DNA from: Chitinophagaceae bacterium
GTDB taxonomy: Bacteria; Bacteroidota; Bacteroidia; Chitinophagales; Chitinophagaceae
DNA: 21,276 bases
Assembly: GCA_025351145.1 (NCBI GenBank)
Contig: JANXWM010000043.1
Coordinates: 1-21,276 of the forward strand
Direction: 5' to 3'
The notes below the pieces were generated by a model that was not told the origin of the DNA, made no database searches, and saw nothing but the letters and a program-made list of their open reading frames with translations. The position numbers and the translations under genes were made by a program. This document shows, piece by piece, positions 8,153 to 15,070 of the stretch; position 1 is the stretch's first letter; each line of letters starts with the position of its first letter.

Positions 8153-9454
8153 CTACGCCGCTGCCATTTCAGTTTCCGCTTCAACCGCTTCAACAACTTT
8201 TGCTTTAGCAAATTTTGTTACCACAACAATTGCTGAAACACCGATAACGATATAACCGATATAAGAAAAAGCCTGCAGGTAAGTGATGGTTTCGCTCTTA
8301 AATAAAAAGCCAAACAGCATACCACCCACATTGCCGCCTGCACCCACAATGCCGCTTACAAGACCTACATTTTTTTCATTTACAAAAGGCACAATGGCGT
8401 ATGTTGTACCATTCGCCATTTTCAAAAACAATGCGAATGATAACATGCTGATAATGGCAAGTTCAAGATTGCCTGCCTGCGCAAATAAAATGATGCCGAT
8501 ACCTTCGAGCAACAACATTGCAGCAAGTAACAATCCTTTGCCGCGCATACCATATTTGCTGCCCACTTTATCTGCGAAGATGCCACCTAGTGCACGTGCA
8601 AAAATGTTCATGAAACCAAATACACCGGCCCATAAACCTGCGGTGGATTGTGTAAGTTTAAACGTATCAACAAAGTGAAGTGCGGCCACATTATCGAAAG
8701 TAATTTCCATACCGAAGCAAACAGAATATGCCATTGCTAATGCCCAGATGCGCCAGTCTTTTAAAATGCTGTAATCTGTTTTTTCTTTTACTGTTTTTAT
8801 CCTGCCAATTTCGCTGTAATTTCCTGCTGGCGTGTCTTTGGTGAATTTATAATATACAAAAGCCATTACTAATAACAGCAATCCGGGAATAACCATTGCA
8901 TAACGCCATGCTTCACTTTTTGTATAACCAAAACCTACAATGGCAGCAAATATTAATGGCATAACCATGTTGGTAATACCACCGCCAAGGTTGCCCCAGC
9001 CACCTGCTACAGCATTGGCTGTGCCTTTGATCTTTGGCGCAAACATCATGGATGTATGAAACTGCGTAATAACAAATGATGCACCGATAACACCAATAGC
9101 CAAACGGAATAATAAGAATGATGTGTAACTATGTGCAAGGCCAACAAGCATTACAGGGAATGCACAAATAGTAAGTAATGTTGCGTAAGTTTTTCTCGGC
9201 CCCCATGTATCGCAAAGTTTTCCAATAATTAAACGTGCAATAATAGTTGCTGATACTGCTGCGATGATTGTATTACCCACCTGTGCTTTTGTTAAGCCAA
9301 GGTCTTCCCTTATTGTTGGCATTAGCGGCGCAATACCAAACCATCCAAAAAAGCATACAAAAAATGTAAGCCATGTAATGTGGAAAGTGCGCATCTGGAT
9401 GCCTTTAAAAGAAAAGATTTTTAATACGCTGAGTGGTTGTTTGCTGCTTGTCAT
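8153..9454 (-). CDS. MFS nitrate/nitrite transporter, NarK/NasA type
   Basis: The product is a 433-aa inner-membrane major facilitator with about 12 hydrophobic segments. Both nitrate-porter signatures are visible: GGWGNLGGG (around residue 155) and GAGGNVGG (around 375). The N-terminus MRTFHITWLTFFVCFFGWFG is typical of the NarK/NasA branch, which imports nitrate or exchanges it for nitrite. An in-frame ATG at 9517 would overlap the ATPase gene by 29 bp and add 21 residues without family character. I therefore prefer ATG 9454 (MTSSKQPLSV), which starts 34 bp after the ATPase stop. It is probably cotranscribed with the ABC genes, giving the cell a second nitrate uptake route. The gene name could be narK or nasA depending on the scheme, so I leave the symbol empty. 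Confidence 0.9.
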   Translation of the reverse strand: MTSSKQPLSVLKIFSFKGIQMRTFHITWLTFFVCFFGWFGIAPLMPTIREDLGLTKAQVGNTIIAAVSATIIARLIIGKLCDTWGPRKTYATLLTICAFPVMLVGLAHSYTSFLLFRLAIGVIGASFVITQFHTSMMFAPKIKGTANAVAGGWGNLGGGITNMVMPLIFAAIVGFGYTKSEAWRYAMVIPGLLLLVMAFVYYKFTKDTPAGNYSEIGRIKTVKEKTDYSILKDWRIWALAMAYSVCFGMEITFDNVAALHFVDTFKLTQSTAGLWAGVFGFMNIFARALGGIFADKVGSKYGMRGKGLLLAAMLLLEGIGIILFAQAGNLELAIISMLSFALFLKMANGTTYAIVPFVNEKNVGLVSGIVGAGGNVGGMLFGFLFKSETITYLQAFSYIGYIVIGVSAIVVVTKFAKAKVVEAVEAETEMAAA

Positions 9455-9488
9455 TGCTATGTGTTTAATGAATAATAATTTTATTTGG

Positions 9489-10352
9489 TTAGATATCGTC
9501 AATAGAAAATTTATCAATTAAAAGGTTGAGCAGTTTATCATGGATTTTCATGTACTGCTCATCGTGTACAATATCTTTTTTGTTGCGTGGCCTTGGCAAA
9601 GTCACTTCAACAATTTCTTTGATAGTTGCTGCAGGTCCGTTGTTCATAACCACTACACGGTCTGATAAAAAGATGGCTTCTTCAATATCATGCGTAACCA
9701 TTACAATTGTTTTGTTGCGGTTATCAAGGTTCCAGAGTTTAAGCAACTCTACGTGCATATTGCTTTTGGTTAATGCATCGAGTGCGCCAAAAGGTTCATC
9801 TAATAAAAGAATGGAAGGATTGATGGCAAATGCCCTTGCAATGGCCACACGCTGTTTCATGCCCCCAGATAAATGTCCTGGAAGTTTATCTTTATGCTCC
9901 CATAGTTTTACCATTTTTAAATTTGCTTCTACCAGTTCTCTTTTCTCCGCGGCTGATTTATTTTTTATAGCAGAATCAACTGCTTCATAAATATTTCTGT
10001 ACACGGTAAGCCAGGGAAGCAAAGAATAGTTTTGAAAAACGATACCACGATCAGGACCGGGACCTGTAACGGTTTCAGCGTTTGCCGTAACCGCGCCCTG
10101 TGTTGGTTTTACCATGCCGCTTATGGTTCCCATCAACGTAGATTTGCCGCAACCTGAGTGGCCGATCAATGCAACAATCTCACCTTTCTTTACAGTAAGG
10201 CTGATGTCTTTTACAGCAGTATAAAACCCTTTTGATGTTTTAAAACTTACTGTTACATTGTCCACTTCAATTGCTGGTTTTGGATGCAGTACAGGTTCCA
10301 GAATTGCATCTGCAATTTGTTCTGAAGTAATATTTATAGTTGTTGTGCTCAT
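9489..10352 (-). CDS. nrtD: Nitrate/nitrite ABC transporter ATP-binding protein
   Basis: This is a 287-aa ABC ATPase. It has Walker A GHSGCGKST (about 62), Q-loop FQNYSLLPWLTV, signature LSGGMKQR (about 162), Walker B ILLLDEPFGALD (about 182) and switch THD (about 219). The SLLPWLTV context and FGALDALTK are typical of the NrtD/SsuB/TauB group, and the neighbours specify nitrate. It is a plain ATPase without the binding-protein-like tail of NrtC. About 30 residues precede the first strand, which is slightly long. The start is ATG 10352. It would dimerise on the cytoplasmic face of the adjacent permease. Confidence 0.9.
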   Translation of the reverse strand: MSTTTINITSEQIADAILEPVLHPKPAIEVDNVTVSFKTSKGFYTAVKDISLTVKKGEIVALIGHSGCGKSTLMGTISGMVKPTQGAVTANAETVTGPGPDRGIVFQNYSLLPWLTVYRNIYEAVDSAIKNKSAAEKRELVEANLKMVKLWEHKDKLPGHLSGGMKQRVAIARAFAINPSILLLDEPFGALDALTKSNMHVELLKLWNLDNRNKTIVMVTHDIEEAIFLSDRVVVMNNGPAATIKEIVEVTLPRPRNKKDIVHDEQYMKIHDKLLNLLIDKFSIDDI

Positions 10353-10361
10353 TGTAATTTG

Positions 10362-10464
10362 TTTAAACCCCCATCCCCTAAAGGGGTGTTATAATGGAGG
10401 AGTTAAAAAAACGGGTACTCTTTTGTTTTGTCTTGCTCCCCTTCAGGGGATGGGGGCTTAAATA
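10362..10464. repeat. C-rich inverted repeat between permease and ATPase genes
   Basis: The left arm (10362-10388, TTTAAACCCCCATCCCCT then AAAGGGG) is inverted at about 10437-10464 (CCCCTTCAGGGGATGGGGG then CTTAAA) with a few mismatches. A 47-bp loop separates the arms. The right arm supplies the permease stop codon (TAA at 10460-10458), and the left arm lies 10 bp upstream of the ATPase start. This is a second repeat family, different from the GTACAAGAGTGCGACGCAA elements. Confidence 0.75.
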
Positions 10465-11243
10465 GCATACGTAAATCTTTTTTGCAGTACAGTAAATATC
10501 TTATCAAGCAGTAAGCCCACAACACCAATGATGATAATGGCAACAAGAATTTTTTCTATACTGCCGCCATTGAATCCTTCTTCCCAAACAAAATAGCCAA
10601 GACCAATACCACCGGATAACATTTCACCTGCAACGATCACCATCCAGGCAACGCCTATAGAAAGCCTGAGACCGGTAATGATATGCGGCATACTAAAAGG
10701 CACCATAATTTTTGTGATATACTTCCACGTTGAAAAGCCAAATGCTTTGCCTACATTTTTATGATCTTGTGGAATAGAAGCTACGCCAAATGATGTATTG
10801 ATAAGCGTTGGCCATAGTGAACAAATGAATATCATGAAGATGCTTGCTTCCGGTGAGTTTTGAAAAATAGCAAGCCCCAGCGGGAACCATGCGAGTGGAG
10901 AAACCGGGCGTAGTATCTGCACCATCGGGTTAAAAATATTCATCAATATTTTATTGCTGCCCATTACAAAACCAAGTGGTATGGCAACCAGGCTACCCAG
11001 TCCAAACCCAATGCCCACGCGGCCCAGCGAGCTTAACAGTTTTGTGCCGATGCCTTTATAATCAGGATCGTTTTGCCATGGGTTTTGCAATACTTCTTTA
11101 AACACATTCCATGTGGCGATAGGAGATGGCACCTGGTTACCTGTAAGTAATGATACCAAATGCCATAGGCCACCAAGTATGGCCATGCCTGTAATAAAGT
11201 AGACAGTTGGCCATATAATTTTATTGAGTGTTATATCTTTCAT
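10458..11243 (-). CDS. nrtB: Nitrate/nitrite ABC transporter permease
   Basis: The product is a 261-aa inner-membrane protein of the binding-protein-dependent permease family (NrtB/SsuC/TauC group). Hydrophobic segments lie at about 10-33, 75-100, 110-150, 185-210 and 230-250. The EAA-type cytoplasmic loop is visible as GKAFGFSTWKYITKIMVPFSMP, with the usual hydrophobic continuation HIITGLRLSIGVAWMVIVAGEM. LRPVSPLAWFPLGLAIF is characteristic of nitrate and sulfonate permeases. It lies between the binding-protein gene, from which an inverted-repeat element separates it, and the ATPase. The start is ATG 11243. The stop codon lies in a repeat arm, so the exact C-terminus (RFTYAI) may reflect repeat insertion. 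Confidence 0.9.
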   Translation of the reverse strand: MKDITLNKIIWPTVYFITGMAILGGLWHLVSLLTGNQVPSPIATWNVFKEVLQNPWQNDPDYKGIGTKLLSSLGRVGIGFGLGSLVAIPLGFVMGSNKILMNIFNPMVQILRPVSPLAWFPLGLAIFQNSPEASIFMIFICSLWPTLINTSFGVASIPQDHKNVGKAFGFSTWKYITKIMVPFSMPHIITGLRLSIGVAWMVIVAGEMLSGGIGLGYFVWEEGFNGGSIEKILVAIIIIGVVGLLLDKIFTVLQKRFTYAI

Positions 11244-11274
11244 TTTTGTTTTATGTTATGATGAAATAATTTTT

Positions 11275-11500
11275 ATGGACCCGGCAATATATCTTTTGTG
11301 ATCGCCTGTTGCGTCGCACTCTTGTACTTTCAGATATGACAGCAGCAGTGCGAAAAATCAGTAAAGCCTCAAAGAGAAATGTTGCACATGAGAATATATT
11401 TTCTTTGCCGGCTTTACTTTCTTTTTGCTGCATATTGGTTCATCAGTACAAGAGTGCGACGCAACGAAAGCTTCATTCATATCCTATTGCCGGGCCCATA
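11275..11500. repeat. Inverted-repeat intergenic element, best-preserved copy
   Basis: The left core TTGCGTCGCACTCTTGTAC is at 11309-11327 and its exact inverted copy at 11446-11464. The outer ends also match: TATGGACCCGGCAATA on the left (11274-11289) against the reverse complement of TATTGCCGGGCCCATA on the right (11485-11500), with one mismatch. The 20-21-nt spacers between the outer and inner blocks do not match each other. The element occupies most of the 311-bp gap between nrtB and the nitrate-binding-protein gene. It contains no credible gene. Confidence 0.8.
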
Positions 11501-11554
11501 TTTTTTTTCAAATTCCTTCTAGTCTTTATAATCTTCCCAAATCCAGGTTCAGAC

Positions 11555-12763
11555 TTATTTTGTGCAAACCGCCAAATAAGCTTTTGGATTATTGGGATCG
11601 AATGTTGCTGTTTCCAAATTTGTTTTAAAGGGCTTCATGTCATCCGCCGGAACCATAACGCCCATTGTCTTTGCAACTTCTGCATACAAATCCTGCATGA
11701 TCAGTTTATCAGAGATCTGTTTGTAATCGGCAGGCAATGCAGCCATGCCAAAACGTGCATACTGCGCCTCGAACCAGATGCCGTGTGCAATGCGTGGTGC
11801 GTTTACAAAACCATTGTTGTAAAACAGCATGTAATCATCTTTATATTTCTGTACACCAAGATCGCAGCCAAGATCGTAGCTGCCCATAAGGCGTGCTTCT
11901 ATAACCTGCACCGGTGCGTTTACATAATTTGGTTTCGATAAAATGGCTGCAGCTTTTTTACGGTTGCCCATATCGTCGAGCCACTTGCATGCTTCTATAA
12001 TTGCCATCATCACTTTCTTAAGATCTTCTTTATCTGTTTCAGAAAATGCTTTGTTTACCACGAGAGCTTTTTCGGGATGGTTCTTCCAGATGTCCTGGCT
12101 TGCAATAGCGGTGAAACCCACGCCCTGTGTGGCTGCTACGCCATTCCATGGTTCGCCAACACTGAAGCCTTCCATATTATCCACACGCATATTTGCAACC
12201 ATTTGCGGCGGCGGAATAGTAATGATGCCAACAGATTTTGCGTTAACGCCACAGGCTGCCAGCCAGTTGCGCAGCCATATATCGTGTGTACCGCCGGGGA
12301 AGGTAACCGCAAATGTTACATCCTTTTTTGACTGCACAGATTTAACTGCTGCTGCAACTTTTTTTATTTCTTTAAAGCCTACAAGGCCACAGAAATCTTT
12401 TGATAAAGTAATGGCCTGTCCATTATTATTGAGCACCATTGCTATGCGCATTTCAGAACCTGCTTTGCCGCCAATGCCTTCGTAAACGGAGAACGGCATG
12501 GAGAATAAACAGTGTGCGCCATCGAGTTCGCCGTTTAAAACTTTATCGCGTATGTTGGCCCATGATGCTTCTTTGGAGAGTTGTACATTAACGCCATACT
12601 TTTGAAAGAAGCCCATCTCTTTTGCAATAACAAGCGGGGCACAATCTGTTAATGGAATAAAGCCAAGTTTGATAACTTTTTGTGCATGCGTGAACGTGAA
12701 TGATACAATTGCAAAGCATGCCGTGATAAAGACTTTTTTATATATGCTGAAAATATTTTTCAT
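11555..12763 (-). CDS. nrtA: Periplasmic nitrate-binding protein, NrtA/CmpA family
   Basis: This 402-aa protein has an N-terminal signal peptide (SIYKKVFITACFAIVSFTFT) with a likely cut after HA at residue 27. ITAC at 13-16 resembles a lipobox, but it sits inside the hydrophobic core, so a soluble or membrane-tethered periplasmic protein are both possible. The mature start KLGFIPLTDCAPLVIAKEMG is the hallmark of the NrtA/CmpA/TauA-like solute-binding fold. CLFSMPFSV, FPGGTHDIWLRNWLA and MEGFSVGEPWN are further family blocks. It would capture nitrate or nitrite and deliver it to the permease. It starts 27 bp after the porin stop, so the two are probably cotranscribed. Bicarbonate binding (CmpA) is the alternative, but the nitrate neighbourhood argues against it. 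Confidence 0.9.
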   Translation of the reverse strand: MKNIFSIYKKVFITACFAIVSFTFTHAQKVIKLGFIPLTDCAPLVIAKEMGFFQKYGVNVQLSKEASWANIRDKVLNGELDGAHCLFSMPFSVYEGIGGKAGSEMRIAMVLNNNGQAITLSKDFCGLVGFKEIKKVAAAVKSVQSKKDVTFAVTFPGGTHDIWLRNWLAACGVNAKSVGIITIPPPQMVANMRVDNMEGFSVGEPWNGVAATQGVGFTAIASQDIWKNHPEKALVVNKAFSETDKEDLKKVMMAIIEACKWLDDMGNRKKAAAILSKPNYVNAPVQVIEARLMGSYDLGCDLGVQKYKDDYMLFYNNGFVNAPRIAHGIWFEAQYARFGMAALPADYKQISDKLIMQDLYAEVAKTMGVMVPADDMKPFKTNLETATFDPNNPKAYLAVCTK

Positions 12764-12790
12764 TGTGTTGTTTTAAGTTTGATTAATTAC

Positions 12791-14350
12791 TTACTGTTTA
12801 ATGGCAACTGGTTTGGTGAAGAAGAAATCTGGTTTAATGTTGATCATTAAATAAGCCCAGTTGGGAGAGTGATCATAAGAATTTAATGTTCCTCTTTTTA
12901 CAAACTCAAGTGTATTGGTTGCTTTCATAAAACTGTAACCGCCTTCAACTGTAGTAAACTTGTTCAAAGTATAGTTGGCAACAAAGTCAAATTCAAAACC
13001 CATGTTTTTATCCAATGCAGGTTTGTTTGGATCAAGTGTATTCAACATGGTTTTTGCCAATGAGAAATTGTGTACATCAAGCGATACAAAAAAATCTTTG
13101 GTTGTAAACTTTGTTTTAAAGTATGGGTTAAGTAAACCGCCTGCTGCAGAGCCGGTTCCTGTATAGAAGTAATCCATATAACCCCAGTGTTTATGCGGTG
13201 TTCCATACAACGGATCGAAGCGGTGGTTCTCAGTTGAGGCTGTTGTAGATTCGTTACCAGATAAATATTCAATGCCCGGTCCAAAACTAAATTTGCCTGA
13301 CTGCAGCATCACGTATCCAGCAAAATGTGAAGCGCTTAAACTCTTACCATCTTTATCTTTTCCACTTTGAAAATACGCAGCAAGCATCCATGATTTCTTT
13401 AACCCGGTAGAAGCATTGCCAATAGTACCTGTAAGCATACCGCCATAAGTAATGCGACTGTTAACACCTTTTACATCGTACCTTCTTCCATATACATAGC
13501 CCCCGCCTGTATTTACAGAGTCAAGACGGAACTTTCCAAAATCATCTTTAAAGAAAAGACCTGCGAATTTTGTTTGTCCAAACTTGTGGCTCACATAAAG
13601 CATCTGCATGGCTTTGTATTCCTGGTTCATGCCATTGGTGCTAACGTTATTCATTAATACCGGTGTGCCTATGGTGCTGCTTTTACCGCCAATGGTACCG
13701 CCAGATGAAAGTGGCACTATACCAATGGGTACGGCAACGAGCGTACCAACAGAATTGGTAACATATTGGGGCACATTGCCGGCAAGATAACCGGTACCTA
13801 CATTGCCAACGTTTTCGTTGTTTTGGTTAAAACCTGCACCAAGATCGAACTGCCAGCCATGATGCATTGCTTTTAATAAAACTGCATCATGCCTGCGTGC
13901 CTGCTGCAGCCAGTCGAGATCGCCAAGCAAACGCACATCATCATAGATCAAAGCCTGGCGGCCGATCTTCAATGTGAGGTTATCAATGCCTTTTGTTTTG
14001 ATAGTGGTATCACTAATATTCAACAGGGTTACTTCGGCCCATGCTTCATGCACCATCAGACGGTTGCCGTCTGCATTGTTTATAGAAGATGCATCCTGCC
14101 CCCATACACGCACATCCTGTACGGAGAGATTGAAATTGAGCCTGTCCCATTTATAGCCAAAGGCCAGGCGTGCACGTTGCGATGTAAAAAAAGCTGCTGA
14201 AGTGTCTTTGCTCAGCGTACCATAGCCGTTGCGTAATTCGGTTCTTGTACGTAGCTGCCCATTGAGGGAAAACTGTGCATTTGCGTTGTTCTGCTTACTT
14301 AATAATAAAATAAGAACGAGTGCTGTTGTTAAAACAATTTTTTTACTCAT
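12791..14350 (-). CDS. Outer-membrane porin of the alginate-export family
   Basis: The product is 519 aa. Residues 1-25 form a signal peptide (KKIVLTTALVLILLLSKQNN ending NANA|Q). The rest alternates short beta-strand-like segments, as expected of an outer-membrane barrel. QRARLAFGYKWDRLNFNLSVQDVRVWGQ followed by LKIGRQALIYDDVRLLGDLDW is the pattern of the alginate-export (AlgE-like) barrel family. Placed directly ahead of the nitrate-binding-protein gene (27 bp), it probably lets nitrate or nitrite cross the outer membrane. The family name describes the fold, not alginate transport here. TAGGTTTC at 14396-14389 resembles the TAnnTTTG -7 motif, 40 bp before the ATG, but no -33 partner is clear. 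Confidence 0.82.
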   Translation of the reverse strand: MSKKIVLTTALVLILLLSKQNNANAQFSLNGQLRTRTELRNGYGTLSKDTSAAFFTSQRARLAFGYKWDRLNFNLSVQDVRVWGQDASSINNADGNRLMVHEAWAEVTLLNISDTTIKTKGIDNLTLKIGRQALIYDDVRLLGDLDWLQQARRHDAVLLKAMHHGWQFDLGAGFNQNNENVGNVGTGYLAGNVPQYVTNSVGTLVAVPIGIVPLSSGGTIGGKSSTIGTPVLMNNVSTNGMNQEYKAMQMLYVSHKFGQTKFAGLFFKDDFGKFRLDSVNTGGGYVYGRRYDVKGVNSRITYGGMLTGTIGNASTGLKKSWMLAAYFQSGKDKDGKSLSASHFAGYVMLQSGKFSFGPGIEYLSGNESTTASTENHRFDPLYGTPHKHWGYMDYFYTGTGSAAGGLLNPYFKTKFTTKDFFVSLDVHNFSLAKTMLNTLDPNKPALDKNMGFEFDFVANYTLNKFTTVEGGYSFMKATNTLEFVKRGTLNSYDHSPNWAYLMINIKPDFFFTKPVAIKQ

Positions 14351-14397
14351 ACTTTTGGTTTGGTTTTAAAGTGAATGACTATTTATTTGAAACCTAT

Positions 14398-14425
14398 AGC
14401 CCGGTACGGCTGCCACCTGCCGGGC
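14398..14425. repeat. GCCCGG/CCGGGC palindrome
   Basis: GCCCGG (14399-14404) and CCGGGC (14420-14425) form a 6-bp stem around a 15-nt spacer, followed on the plus strand by a T-run. AGCCCGGTAC here equals the string at the outer end of the first inverted-repeat element (2648-2657). With all local genes on the minus strand, the T-run is on the wrong side for a terminator of nirD. Confidence 0.5.
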
Positions 14426-14433
14426 TTCTTTTT

Positions 14434-14814
14434 TTATACCATCATATCTTCCATATTTTCATCTGCGGTTATACCTACATACACATAATCATGTTCTACT
14501 TTAACCGGGTATGTTTTTATAGAACATTCATCTCCGCTAAGGCATTCGCCGGTTACAAGTGAAAATGTTTTTTTGTGAAAAGGACAGGCAACTTTTGGTT
14601 CGCCTTGCTGTGTGCCAATCATACCGCGGCTTAGCGCCATCTGCATTCTGTGCGGACACATGTTCTGCGATGCATACCATTCATCGCGCCGTGTAAAGTG
14701 GAACAGTGCAATCTGGTCGTCTTTGTATTTAACACATACGCCGCCATTTGCCGGCACATCCTGTGTTCTGCAGGCTTTAAACCATGTAATGTTTTGTGTG
14801 ATTGTATTATTCAT
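14434..14814 (-). CDS. nirD: Nitrite reductase small subunit, Rieske-type
   Basis: The product is a 126-aa protein of the NirD/Rieske ferredoxin fold and partner of NirB in NADH-dependent nitrite reduction in the cytoplasm. ALFHFTRRDEWYASQNMCPH, LSRGMIGTQQGEPKVACPFH and KTYPVKVEHDYVYV are the family blocks. Both Rieske ligand pairs are present (CPH near 53-55 and CPFH near 77-80). The enterobacterial NirD lacks them, so this one may still bind a [2Fe-2S] cluster. It lies downstream of nirB on the same strand, separated by an inverted-repeat element, and 83 bp before the porin gene. The start is ATG 14814 after an AT-rich leader. Confidence 0.92.
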   Translation of the reverse strand: MNNTITQNITWFKACRTQDVPANGGVCVKYKDDQIALFHFTRRDEWYASQNMCPHRMQMALSRGMIGTQQGEPKVACPFHKKTFSLVTGECLSGDECSIKTYPVKVEHDYVYVGITADENMEDMMV

Positions 14815-14825
14815 AATTATTTATT

Positions 14826-15061
14826 TTTTGTACTTAGCTGCATTGCTACTATTTAGCTTCTGTTGTGTCACTCACTTGTACGCTTTGTTCTTTTTTCAGC
14901 ACTGTGCAACAGGTTTATTGATTCAATCACTTTTCTTTTTTATATGCTCTTTGGCTAAAGCCTGCTAAAGTATCCGCTTCGTTCTTCGCATTGCTCAATA
15001 ATGTATCTAACAGTACAAGAGTGCGACGCAAGGATGCTCAATTCATAGTCTGCACCCTGGC
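14826..15061. repeat. Inverted-repeat intergenic element with variant left arm
   Basis: The right core GTACAAGAGTGCGACGCAA is exact at 15013-15031. The left arm at 14863-14881 is the variant TTGTGTCACTCACTTGTAC, identical to that at 18597-18615. Its left flank repeats that of 4171-4197. The outer block on the right (CACCCTGGC, 15053-15061) is degenerate, but it sits at the usual 21 nt and ends 10 bp before the nirB stop codon. The element fills the 256-bp nirB-nirD gap. Confidence 0.75.
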
Positions 15062-15070
15062 TCATAATTT

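Noticed and set aside
9455..9517. Longer start of the MFS transporter
   Set aside because: It overlaps the ATPase gene by 29 bp and adds residues without family character.
11251..11433. 60-aa minus-strand reading frame between nrtA and nrtB
   Set aside because: It lies within the inverted-repeat element and has no recognisable features. A plus-strand frame starting at 11309 is rejected for the same reason.
14399..14434. Rho-independent terminator after nirD
   Set aside because: The GCCCGG hairpin is followed by a T-run only on the plus strand, while all neighbouring genes are on the minus strand.
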